From: Vibrio astriarenae
GTDB taxonomy: Bacteria; Pseudomonadota; Gammaproteobacteria; Enterobacterales; Vibrionaceae
Assembly (NCBI RefSeq): GCF_010587385.1
Contig: NZ_CP047475.1
Location: 2,542,001 to 2,606,000 of the forward strand
Reading direction: 5' to 3'
Length of the DNA: 64,000 bases
Part shown: piece after piece, positions 56,386-64,000 of the stretch
How positions within the stretch are numbered: the stretch's first letter is position 1
Layout of the letters: every line of letters starts with the position of its first letter
Notes under the pieces: generated by a model
The model's input: the letters and a program-made list of their open reading frames with translations, nothing else
Databases searched by the model: none
Told to the model about the DNA's origin: nothing
Position numbers and translations under genes: made by a program

Positions 56386-57459
56386 TTACAGCTTGCGTCT
56401 GAGCAGCATAATCGCCACGGATAAGAACACCAAACTTGGAGCAACGGCGCCAAGTACTGGAGGGAAACCGTAGACCAAACTCAACGGACCAAAGAATTCG
56501 CTTGAGATGTAGAAACTAAATCCAGCAATCACACCAGAGAGGATTCTTGCCCCCATGGTCACGCTGCGTAGTGGACCAAAAATAAACGACAGAGCCATCA
56601 GCATCATAACCGCAATCGAAAACGGCTGTGTCACCTTGCGCCACAGTGCCAGCTCATAGCGCGAAGAGTCTTGCTCAGATGCCTTCAAAAACGTGACATA
56701 ATCCCAGAGACCACTGAGTGAAAGCTCTTCAGGCTTCACCGTCACAACGGCCAACTTGTCAGGCTCTAGAGCCGTTTGCCAGCGATACCCCGCGAGCACG
56801 CTCTTAGAAATCTCTGCCCCTTGGCTATCAAAGCTGGTGACATGAGCCCCTTGCATCTGCCAGACACTGTCTTCAATAAAAATCGCTTCTTCACTGGTGA
56901 TCACCTGCTTTAACTCGCGATCTTGGTCAAAACGCCAAATATTCACGCCGTATAAGCGATCATCATCGACTTTAGCGATAAAGATAAAATCATTGGTATC
57001 TCGTGCCCATACACCGGTACGAACAGATAGTATCTGACCACCAGAGGTCGCTATCGCACGTAAATCACGCGCCATTTTTTGCGCCTGCGGTGCCCCCCAC
57101 TCCCCTAACAGCATGACAATTACCATCAGAGGCAGTGCGGTCTTGAGGACCGACATTCCGATATTCAATTTGGAGAAGCCTGCCGCCTGCATCACCACCA
57201 GCTCTGAACTTGATGCCAACATCCCAAGACCGATAAGCGCACCCAGCAGTGCTGCCATCGGAAAGAACATCTCAACATCACGAGGGATACTCAGTAACAC
57301 AAAAAACAGCGCTTGAATAAGGTCATAACTGCCCTGACCGACTTTTCGCAGCTGCTCAACATACTTAATGATGCCTGACAGCCCGACAAACGTCGCTAAA
57401 ACTAGAGAAGACGTCGCAATAATGGTGCGACCGATATACCAGTCTAATAACTTAAACAC
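56386..57459 (-). CDS. lptG: LPS export ABC permease LptG
   Basis: LptG is one of the two membrane subunits of LptB2FG, which extracts LPS from the inner membrane and hands it to LptC and LptA. The 357 residues have three N-terminal helices, a periplasmic jellyroll domain (about 130-265) and three C-terminal helices. The N-terminus is MFKLLDWYIGRTIIATSSLV. Its start overlaps the lptF stop by eight bases. Confidence 0.95.
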   Translation of the reverse strand: MFKLLDWYIGRTIIATSSLVLATFVGLSGIIKYVEQLRKVGQGSYDLIQALFFVLLSIPRDVEMFFPMAALLGALIGLGMLASSSELVVMQAAGFSKLNIGMSVLKTALPLMVIVMLLGEWGAPQAQKMARDLRAIATSGGQILSVRTGVWARDTNDFIFIAKVDDDRLYGVNIWRFDQDRELKQVITSEEAIFIEDSVWQMQGAHVTSFDSQGAEISKSVLAGYRWQTALEPDKLAVVTVKPEELSLSGLWDYVTFLKASEQDSSRYELALWRKVTQPFSIAVMMLMALSFIFGPLRSVTMGARILSGVIAGFSFYISSEFFGPLSLVYGFPPVLGAVAPSLVFLSVAIMLLRRKL

Positions 57460-58564
57460 GAGCTTTGGCTATCCTTTTCTGTCTGAGTTTGTCTTTAAAT
57501 TTGCGTACTTGAATACTGTCTAAACTGTTGGCACCGATCGCGGTAAACAGCAGGGCAATATTGATTGGCCACATACCAATAAAGGTAGGGATCGTCCCAT
57601 CTTCAAGGGCAGATTTGGTTGCACTGATCGAAAGGAAGTAAGCCAAATAGATCAGAATCGCAGGTCCCATTTTAGCAAAACGCCCTTGGCGAGGGTTTAC
57701 CGCAGACAAAGGCACCACAAGCATGGTCAACAGTGGAATACACACCACCAGAGAGATACGCCACTGCAGCTCTGCTTGCGCTTTCGGGTCGTCCATTTTG
57801 GCTAGAGTTAGCGTTGGCAACGCTTCCCAATCACGCCCTCTGCGTTTCACTTCACGTTGGCCTATCACCCCTTCGTACTGCTCAAAATTGGTAATTCGAT
57901 AATCGACGCGCGTCGGTAGACCTTCATAGCGTGTCCCATCAAACATCTTGATCACCTGACGGCCATCACTGGTCTCTTGCACCACACCTGACTTAGAAAA
58001 CATCACACTAGGGAGCAGCGAATCACGCGGCTGCAGCTGGGCAACGAACACGCTATCAAGTTGCTTACCCTTAATATCATCGATAAAGACCACCGATGAA
58101 CCATCTGGCGTACGCTGAAAGCTACCCGTTTGTAGAAGCTCTACACTGTTTTCTGAGGCAAACTCCTCAAGTAATTTTGCTTCTTTGTCTTGCGCCCAAG
58201 GAGCCAGGTAAAAAGCATTGAATGCCGCGACAGTACCCGTGATGATCGCAAGATAAAGTGATGCTCTCACGAGAAACTTGTTGCCGATACCCGTCGCATT
58301 CATCACGGTAATCTCACTTTCGGCGTATAGGCGGCCATAAGTCAGCAAAATACCGATAAACAAACTCAGCGGTAGCATCAACAACCCCATCGCAGGCATG
58401 TTCAAACCCACGATAGACATAATCATACGTGCAGGAATATCGCCATCAGAGGCATCAGCCAAAACTCGAATGAATTTTTGGCTCAAAAACACTAAAAAAA
58501 GGATAAAGAAGATAGCAAATTGGCTCTTCAATGTTTCCCGGATCAAATATCGAACAATTATCAC
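57452..58564 (-). CDS. lptF: LPS export ABC permease LptF
   Basis: LptF is the partner of LptG, 370 residues with the same 3 + jellyroll + 3 helix layout. The N-terminus MIIVRYLIRETLKSQFAIFFILFLVFL is typical. The start is GTG 58564. The gene is divergent from pepA, the conserved arrangement across gammaproteobacteria. The C-terminal tail is basic (KFKDKLRQKRIAKARV). Confidence 0.95.
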   Translation of the reverse strand: MIIVRYLIRETLKSQFAIFFILFLVFLSQKFIRVLADASDGDIPARMIMSIVGLNMPAMGLLMLPLSLFIGILLTYGRLYAESEITVMNATGIGNKFLVRASLYLAIITGTVAAFNAFYLAPWAQDKEAKLLEEFASENSVELLQTGSFQRTPDGSSVVFIDDIKGKQLDSVFVAQLQPRDSLLPSVMFSKSGVVQETSDGRQVIKMFDGTRYEGLPTRVDYRITNFEQYEGVIGQREVKRRGRDWEALPTLTLAKMDDPKAQAELQWRISLVVCIPLLTMLVVPLSAVNPRQGRFAKMGPAILIYLAYFLSISATKSALEDGTIPTFIGMWPINIALLFTAIGANSLDSIQVRKFKDKLRQKRIAKARV

Positions 58565-58755
58565 GCCGAAATTACCTATACAAAACTTGTTTTTTTGGTC
58601 GAATAACTATAATTTCTCGTTGAACCTTTTAATTTTATCTATTTTGTCTAACTGTGAGATACAAGGTCAACGTCGCCAAAAGTAAGTACGCTGGTGAGGA
58701 ATATCTCTATTATCTAACATTTAGCACTATTTGTCTTTAGGATGTAGGAGTACGC

Positions 58756-60264
58756 ATGGAGTTCAGTGTAAAAAGTGGCAGTCCGGAGAAGCAACGCAGC
58801 GCGTGTATCGTCGTTGGCGTCTTTGAACCACGCCGACTATCTCCAGTTGCAGAGCAACTTGATAAAATCAGTGACGGCTACATCAGTTCACTACTACGCC
58901 GCGGTGACCTAGAAGGAAAACCTGGCCAGATGCTACTTCTGCATCAAGTACCGGGCGTGCTCTCAGAGCGTGTTCTTCTTGTTGGCTGTGGCAAAGAGCG
59001 TGAGCTTGGTGAGCGTCAATACAAAGAAATTATTCAAAAGACCATCAATACGCTTAACGAAACAGGCTCAATGGAAGCCGTATGTTTCTTAACGGAGCTG
59101 CACGTAAAAGGTCGCGACACCTACTGGAAAGTGCGCCAAGCAGTAGAAGCAACCAAAGATGGTCTTTACACTTTCGACCAATTCAAAAGCCAAAAGCCTG
59201 AAACACGCCGCCCACTGCGCAAGCTCGTATTTAACGTGCCAACCCGCCGTGAGCTAAACCTTGGCGAAAAAGCCATTGCACACGGTCTTGCCATTGCCTC
59301 TGGCGTAAAAGCGTCTAAAGATCTAGGCAACATGCCACCAAACATTGCTAACCCAGCTTACCTTGCCTCTCAAGCTCGTCGTCTAGCAGACGACTACGAC
59401 ACGGTAACGACTAAGATCATCGGTGAGCAAGAGATGGAAAAGCTAGGTATGACGTCATACCTAGCAGTGGGTCGCGGCTCTAAGAATGAGTCGATGATGT
59501 CCATCATGGAATACAAAGGTAACCCAGATGCTGAAGCCAAACCGATTGTTCTTATCGGTAAAGGCCTAACCTTCGATTCTGGGGGTATTTCACTCAAGCC
59601 AGGTGAAGGTATGGATGAGATGAAGTACGACATGTGTGGTGCTGCTTCTGTCTTCGGTGCGATGAAAGCGCTCGCGAAACTGAACCTACCAATCAATGTG
59701 ATTGGTGTTCTCGCCGGTTGTGAAAACATGCCGGGCAGCAACGCATATCGCCCTGGTGATATCCTGACAACAATGTCAGGTCAAACCGTTGAAGTGCTCA
59801 ACACCGATGCGGAAGGCCGCCTCGTTCTTTGTGATGCACTCACCTACTCTGAACGCTTCGAACCAGACTGTGTTGTCGACGTTGCAACGCTAACGGGTGC
59901 GTGTGTGATTGCACTGGGCCATCACATCAGTGGTGTGATTTCAAACCATAACCCACTTGCACACGAGCTGGTGAATGCTTCTGAGCAGGCAAGTGACCGC
60001 GCATGGCGTCTACCTATGGCAGATGAGTACCATGAGCAACTACGTAGCCCATTTGCTGATATGCAAAACATTGGCGGCCGTCCTGCGGGCACAATCACGG
60101 CAGGCTGCTTCCTATCGAAGTTCGCGAAGAAGTACAATTGGGCACACCTTGATATTGCAGGTACGGCTTGGAAGTCTGGCGCTGCAAAAGGTTCAACCGG
60201 TCGTCCGGTCTCTATGCTTGTCCAATTCCTGCTTAACCGCAGTGGCCAAGAGACAGAAGAGTAA
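58756..60264 (+). CDS. pepA: Leucyl aminopeptidase A
   Basis: PepA is a hexameric M17 metallo-aminopeptidase (manganese or zinc) that in E. coli also binds DNA, at carAB and in Xer recombination. The 502 residues match family length. The metal-binding region includes [26 protein letters not shown] and the M17 signature [10 protein letters not shown]; the catalytic bicarbonate-binding Arg lies in the latter. AGGATGTAGGAG precedes the ATG. It is followed by a terminator and holC. Confidence 0.96.
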   Translation: MEFSVKSGSPEKQRSACIVVGVFEPRRLSPVAEQLDKISDGYISSLLRRGDLEGKPGQMLLLHQVPGVLSERVLLVGCGKERELGERQYKEIIQKTINTLNETGSMEAVCFLTELHVKGRDTYWKVRQAVEATKDGLYTFDQFKSQKPETRRPLRKLVFNVPTRRELNLGEKAIAHGLAIASGVKASKDLGNMPPNIANPAYLASQARRLADDYDTVTTKIIGEQEMEKLGMTSYLAVGRGSKNESMMSIMEYKGNPDAEAKPIVLIGKGLTFDSGGISLKPGEGMDEMKYDMCGAASVFGAMKALAKLNLPINVIGVLAGCENMPGSNAYRPGDILTTMSGQTVEVLNTDAEGRLVLCDALTYSERFEPDCVVDVATLTGACVIALGHHISGVISNHNPLAHELVNASEQASDRAWRLPMADEYHEQLRSPFADMQNIGGRPAGTITAGCFLSKFAKKYNWAHLDIAGTAWKSGAAKGSTGRPVSMLVQFLLNRSGQETEE

Positions 60265-60278
60265 AATTCTGATTATCG

Positions 60279-60302
60279 AAAGGGCCGCAAGGCCCTTTTT
60301 TC
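60279..60302 (+). terminator. Intrinsic terminator of pepA
   Basis: AAAGGGCC and GGCCCTTT form an 8-bp stem around GCAA, followed by TTTT, starting 14 bases after the pepA stop and ending just before holC. Confidence 0.88.
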
Positions 60303-60323
60303 GTTTTGGGGAAAGAGCGTCTA

Positions 60324-60773
60324 ATGCCAAATGCCACCTTCTACCTTGCTCAGGAGAACAGCCCGCAATCGACTATCGAGGGGCTGATTTCATATACGGT
60401 TTTTCTCGCTCAGCATTTTGCTAAACAAGGTGCTAAGGTTTATATCAATGCCAACAATAAAGAGCAGGCAGAGACGCTAGCCGAAGCGTTTTGGCAAGTG
60501 GAACCCTCTGAGTTTATTGGCCACAACTTAGTGGGGGAAGGCCCCAAGTATGGCACCAGCATTGAGATCGGCCACCAAGGCGTTAAGCCCATGTGGAATC
60601 GACAACTGGTAATTAATTTGGCTGAAAATAACACAACCTTTGCGAACAAGTTTAACGAAGTGGTAGACTTCGTGCCTTGCGAAGAAAAAGCCAAGCAACA
60701 AGCTCGAGAAAGATATAAAATCTACCGTCAAGCTGGCTATCAGCTGCAAACTATCGCAATCGAGAATCAATAA
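60324..60773 (+). CDS. holC: DNA polymerase III chi subunit
   Basis: HolC is the clamp-loader-associated subunit that bridges psi (HolD) and single-strand DNA binding protein. I choose ATG 60324 (MPNATFYLAQENSPQST), giving 149 residues, close to E. coli chi; a TTG 18 bases upstream is in frame but overlaps the presumed ribosome site GGGGAAAGAG. Conserved blocks include VYINANNKEQAETLAEAFWQ and NLVGEGP. Aromatic and basic residues near the C-terminus (RERYKIYRQAGYQL) correspond to the SSB contact region. valS follows. Confidence 0.92.
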   Translation: MPNATFYLAQENSPQSTIEGLISYTVFLAQHFAKQGAKVYINANNKEQAETLAEAFWQVEPSEFIGHNLVGEGPKYGTSIEIGHQGVKPMWNRQLVINLAENNTTFANKFNEVVDFVPCEEKAKQQARERYKIYRQAGYQLQTIAIENQ

Positions 60774-60774
60774 C

Positions 60775-60833
60775 GGTCAATCCTTATAGATAAGGCGATC
60801 TTCAACAAGATCCCTCACTTATAAAGATTGACT
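60775..60833 (+). ncRNA. Two-stem structured element between holC and valS
   Basis: GGTCAATCCTTATA (60775-60788) pairs with TATAAAGATTGACT (60820-60833) over 13 of 14 positions (one G-U). Inside, GATCTT-CAAC-AAGATC (60797-60812) is a perfect hairpin extended by AGG/CCT past a bulged C. It begins one base after the holC stop and ends 37 bases before the valS ATG. No T-run follows, so it does not look like a terminator. Confidence 0.4.
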
Positions 60834-60870
60834 AAGCATTAACCATCAACGTATCAATTAAAAGAGCGCT

Positions 60871-63744
60871 ATGGAAACGACATACAACCCAACTTCAATT
60901 GAACAAGCTCTATACCAAGCTTGGGAAGAGAAAGGCTACTTTAAGCCACACGGTGACACGACGAAAGAATCATACAGCATCATGATCCCACCACCGAACG
61001 TCACTGGTAGCCTGCACATGGGGCACGCGTTCCAAGATACGATCATGGACACTCTGATCCGTGCAGAACGTATGAAGGGCAAAAACACCCTTTGGCAAGT
61101 TGGTACTGACCACGCTGGTATCGCGACTCAAATGGTTGTTGAGCGCAAAATCGCAGCAGAAGAAGGAAAAACTAAGCACGATTACGGTCGTGACGCTTTC
61201 ATCGACAAGATCTGGGAATGGAAAAACGAATCTGGTGGCACAATTACTAAGCAGCTTCGTCGCCTAGGTGCATCAGTAGACTGGGACCGTGAGCGTTTCA
61301 CAATGGATGATGGTCTGTCTAACGCAGTTCAAGAAGTATTCGTTCGTCTATACGAAGAAGATCTAATCTACCGCGGTAAGCGTCTGGTTAACTGGGACCC
61401 GAAACTACACACAGCTATCTCTGACCTTGAAGTTGAAAACAAAGACAAAAAAGGTCATATGTGGCACTTCCGCTACCCTCTAGCTGACGGCGTTAAGACA
61501 GCTGAAGGCAAAGACTACATCGTAGTGGCAACAACGCGTCCAGAAACCATGCTTGGTGATACTGGCGTTGCGGTTAACCCAGAAGATCCTCGCTATAAAG
61601 ATCTGATCGGTAAAGAAATCCTACTTCCTCTTGTTGACCGTCGCATCCCAATCGTTGGTGATGAGCACGCAGACATGGAGAAAGGTACAGGTTGTGTAAA
61701 AATCACGCCAGCACACGACTTTAATGACTACGAAGTTGGTAAGCGCTGTAAGCTACCAATGATCAACATCCTGACGTTTGATGCAAACATCCGCAACGAA
61801 GCGGAAGTGTTCTGCACTAACGGTGAAGCAAGTGATGTTTACGCAACTGACCTGCCTGAAGAATTCCAAGGCATGGAGCGTTTCGCTGCTCGTAAGGCAA
61901 TCGTTGCGAAATTCGAAGAGCTAGGTCTACTAGACGAAATCAAAGATCACGACCTAACTGTGCCTTACGGTGACCGTGGCGGCGTGGTTATTGAACCAAT
62001 GCTAACGGACCAATGGTATGTACGTGCTGCACCTCTTGCTGAGCCTGCAGTTAAAGCGGTTGAAGATGGCGAAATCCAATTCGTTCCTAAGCAATACGAA
62101 AACATGTACTTCTCTTGGATGCGTGACATTCAAGATTGGTGTATCTCTCGTCAGCTTTGGTGGGGTCACCGCATCCCAGCATGGTACGACAACGATGGCA
62201 ACGTATACGTAGGTCGCACAGAAGAAGATGTACGTGCAAATAACAACCTTGCACCTGTCGTTGTTCTGCGCCAAGACGACGACGTACTAGATACATGGTT
62301 CTCTTCTGCACTTTGGACGTTCGGCACGCAAGGCTGGCCAGAGCAAACTGAAGACCTGAAGACGTTCCACCCATCTGACGTTCTTGTAACGGGCTTCGAC
62401 ATTATCTTCTTCTGGGTTGCGCGTATGATCATGATGACCATGCACTTCAACAAAGATGAGAACGGTAAAGCACAAGTACCATTCAAGACAGTTTATGTGA
62501 CGGGCCTTATCCGTGACGAGAACGGCGACAAGATGTCTAAGTCTAAGGGTAACGTACTTGACCCAATCGACATGATTGATGGTATCGACCTTGAGTCTCT
62601 AGTAGAGAAGCGTTGTGGCAACATGATGCAGCCTCAACTAGCGAAGAAGATTGAGAAAAACACGCGTAAGACTTTCGAAAACGGTATCGAACCATACGGT
62701 ACTGATGCACTGCGTTTCACTCTTGCTGCCATGGCTTCAACTGGCCGTGACATCAACTGGGATATGAAGCGTCTTGAGGGTTACCGTAACTTCTGTAATA
62801 AGCTATGGAACGCAAGCCGTTACGTATTGATGAACACAGAAGAACACGATTGTGGCATGTCTCTATCAGCAGAAGAGCGCGCTAACATGGAATTCTCTCT
62901 AGCTGACAAGTGGATTGAATCTCAATTTGAAATCGCAGCGAAAGAGTTTAACGCTCACCTAGACAACTACCGTCTAGACATGGCAGCAAATACGCTTTAC
63001 GAATTCATCTGGAACCAATTCTGTGACTGGTACCTAGAGCTAACGAAACCTGTTCTTTGGAAGGGTACTGAAGCTCAGCAGCAAGCGACTCGTTACACGC
63101 TAATCACGGTTCTTGAGAAGACGCTACGTCTGGCTCACCCAGTACTGCCTTACATCACTGAATCTATCTGGCAGAGCGTGAAGCCGCTAGTAGATGGCGT
63201 TGACGGTGAGACAATAATGACTCAAGCTCTGCCTCAGTTTAACGAAGAGAACTTCGACGCTGAGATCGTAGCTGACATCGAGTGGGTTAAGACATTCATC
63301 ACAGCTATCCGTAACCTACGTGCTGAATACGACATTGCCCCAAGCAAGGGTCTATCAGTAATGGTTAAACTGGCTGATGAGAAAGACGCAGCACGTATCG
63401 AAGCAAACAAGACGGTACTAAGCTCGCTAGCTAAGCTAGACGAGATTAAAGTACTCGCAGAAGGCGAAGATACGCCTGCTTGTGCAACTAAACTGGTTGA
63501 GAAGTCTGAGCTGATGATCCCAATGGCGGGTCTAATCGATAAAGACGCTGAGCTTGCTCGTCTAGATGGTGAAATCAAGAAAACTCACGGCGAAATCAAG
63601 CGCATCGAAGGTAAACTAGGTAACGAAGGCTTCGTTGCTAAGGCACCTGAAGCGGTTGTTGCTAAAGAGCGTGAGAAGCTTGAAGGCTACAAAGAGACGT
63701 TAGCTAAGCTAGAAGAGCAAAAAACAACCATTGCCGCTCTATAA
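60871..63744 (+). CDS. valS: Valyl-tRNA synthetase
   Basis: ValS charges tRNA(Val). The 957 residues show the class-I HIGH motif as HMGH in [12 protein letters not shown] near residue 48, the CP1 editing domain at about 190-345, KMSKSKGN near residue 553, the anticodon-binding helical domain, and the C-terminal coiled coil ([23 protein letters not shown]) that braces the tRNA. Codon use is noticeably biased to highly expressed patterns (GTT, CGT, AAC, GAA). GAGCGCT precedes the ATG. Confidence 0.98.
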   Translation: METTYNPTSIEQALYQAWEEKGYFKPHGDTTKESYSIMIPPPNVTGSLHMGHAFQDTIMDTLIRAERMKGKNTLWQVGTDHAGIATQMVVERKIAAEEGKTKHDYGRDAFIDKIWEWKNESGGTITKQLRRLGASVDWDRERFTMDDGLSNAVQEVFVRLYEEDLIYRGKRLVNWDPKLHTAISDLEVENKDKKGHMWHFRYPLADGVKTAEGKDYIVVATTRPETMLGDTGVAVNPEDPRYKDLIGKEILLPLVDRRIPIVGDEHADMEKGTGCVKITPAHDFNDYEVGKRCKLPMINILTFDANIRNEAEVFCTNGEASDVYATDLPEEFQGMERFAARKAIVAKFEELGLLDEIKDHDLTVPYGDRGGVVIEPMLTDQWYVRAAPLAEPAVKAVEDGEIQFVPKQYENMYFSWMRDIQDWCISRQLWWGHRIPAWYDNDGNVYVGRTEEDVRANNNLAPVVVLRQDDDVLDTWFSSALWTFGTQGWPEQTEDLKTFHPSDVLVTGFDIIFFWVARMIMMTMHFNKDENGKAQVPFKTVYVTGLIRDENGDKMSKSKGNVLDPIDMIDGIDLESLVEKRCGNMMQPQLAKKIEKNTRKTFENGIEPYGTDALRFTLAAMASTGRDINWDMKRLEGYRNFCNKLWNASRYVLMNTEEHDCGMSLSAEERANMEFSLADKWIESQFEIAAKEFNAHLDNYRLDMAANTLYEFIWNQFCDWYLELTKPVLWKGTEAQQQATRYTLITVLEKTLRLAHPVLPYITESIWQSVKPLVDGVDGETIMTQALPQFNEENFDAEIVADIEWVKTFITAIRNLRAEYDIAPSKGLSVMVKLADEKDAARIEANKTVLSSLAKLDEIKVLAEGEDTPACATKLVEKSELMIPMAGLIDKDAELARLDGEIKKTHGEIKRIEGKLGNEGFVAKAPEAVVAKEREKLEGYKETLAKLEEQKTTIAAL

Positions 63745-63768
63745 TTGTTTGCTTTAACGTAATAAACA

Positions 63769-63800
63769 ACAAAGCCCACCAAACGGTGGGCTTTGTTTTA
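63769..63800. terminator. Bidirectional terminator between valS and hpt
   Basis: ACAAAGCCCACC and GGTGGGCTTTGT form a perfect 12-bp stem around AAAC, with TTTTA on the plus side and TGTTTATT on the minus side. Confidence 0.92.
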
Positions 63801-63845
63801 TCTGCACTATACCTAACTTTAAAAGCGAGATATAAACACAGACAC

Positions 63846-64000
63846 TTACAACGGAATCACTTTTCCAATGTATGGCAGATGACGGTACTTCTGCGCGTAG
63901 TCGATACCCACACCCACGACGAACTCATCTGGAATCGAGAAACCAATCCAATCAACCGGCACATCAACTTCGCGGCGTGATGGTTTATCCAGTAGCGTAC
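63846..64000 (-). CDS. hpt: Hypoxanthine phosphoribosyltransferase, C-terminal 50 residues (cut by window edge)
   Basis: The minus strand from 64000 reads [20 protein letters not shown] and continues [20 protein letters not shown], ending [10 protein letters not shown] and a TAA at 63846-63848. This is the C-terminus of Hpt, with the purine-contacting [12 protein letters not shown] motif, a salvage enzyme making IMP and GMP. The start lies beyond the window. In vibrios hpt is commonly near the luxR/hapR quorum-sensing regulator, which may lie just outside (inference). Confidence 0.92.
   Translation of the reverse strand, partial: TLLDKPSRREVDVPVDWIGFSIPDEFVVGVGIDYAQKYRHLPYIGKVIPL

Noticed and set aside
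60775..60833. T-box riboswitch or ERIC repeat ahead of valS
   Set aside because: No T-box antiterminator or specifier features, and T-boxes are not expected in this group. The sequence does not match the ERIC core.

Overview
The window is chromosomal DNA of a Vibrio-like gammaproteobacterium. The evidence is gene content and order: the chiS / chitin-oligosaccharide locus, dksA-gluQ-pcnB-folK-panBC, hrpB-mrcB, the fbpABC, glnK-amtB and yacL order, and a GH94 chitobiose phosphorylase whose catalytic Asp falls at the published residue number. Base composition is moderate and fairly even, and most intergenic gaps end in ordinary stem-loop terminators. I see no prophage, integron, insertion sequence, CRISPR array, tRNA or rRNA. 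Both ends cut genes: an RND efflux permease on the left and hpt on the right.

Layout. 1-2.3 kb: RND efflux pair (adaptor plus N-terminal part of the permease), minus strand. 2.4-6.8 kb: erpA and hemL divergently arranged, an AI-2E-family membrane protein, and rsmC. 7.1-25.6 kb: the chitin-oligosaccharide locus, all on the plus strand. It holds the membrane sensor/regulator ChiS, a 639-bp regulatory gap, the periplasmic chitin-oligosaccharide binding protein, a four-gene Opp/Dpp-type ABC transporter, a GH9 exo-glucosaminidase-type enzyme, a glucosamine-type kinase, a GH20 hexosaminidase, a GH94 chitobiose phosphorylase and a phosphohexomutase. 25.6-29.5 kb: fbpABC ferric-iron ABC transporter (minus) under a clear Fur box. 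29.6-31.2 kb: glnK-amtB with a sigma-54-type promoter. 31.4 kb: yacL. 31.9-35.6 kb: a CdaR-type regulator, GntP-family permease and glycerate kinase cassette. 35.7-45.8 kb (minus): acnB, a patatin/beta-barrel protein, mrcB (PBP1B), hrpB. 45.9-51.8 kb (plus): sfsA, dksA, gluQ, pcnB, folK, panB, panC. 51.9-53.6 kb (minus): yadH-yadG ABC exporter. 53.7-56.3 kb: a SulP transporter divergent from a beta-carbonic anhydrase. 56.4-64 kb: lptG-lptF divergent from pepA-holC-valS, then the C-terminal end of hpt.

How the genes work together. The chitin block is a complete cytoplasmic salvage route. CBP and the ABC transporter import chitin disaccharides and short oligomers. ChbP splits diacetylchitobiose with phosphate to GlcNAc and GlcNAc-1-P. 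GH20 and GH9 enzymes release terminal GlcNAc and GlcN, the kinase phosphorylates the amino sugar, and the mutase handles the 1-phosphate. ChiS and probably SlmA control it; a near-consensus SlmA box lies in the gap before cbp.

Most of the window is conserved housekeeping. The points most worth a second look are: a putative structured leader RNA and operator-like repeats ahead of cbp; a run of nine G inside the nucleotide-binding loop of the glucosamine-kinase gene; a 59-nt two-stem element ahead of valS; an intercistronic hairpin plus second Fur-like palindrome between fbpA and fbpB; a 38-residue Cys-rich membrane miniprotein ORF downstream of hemL; and a SulP transporter paired with carbonic anhydrase.
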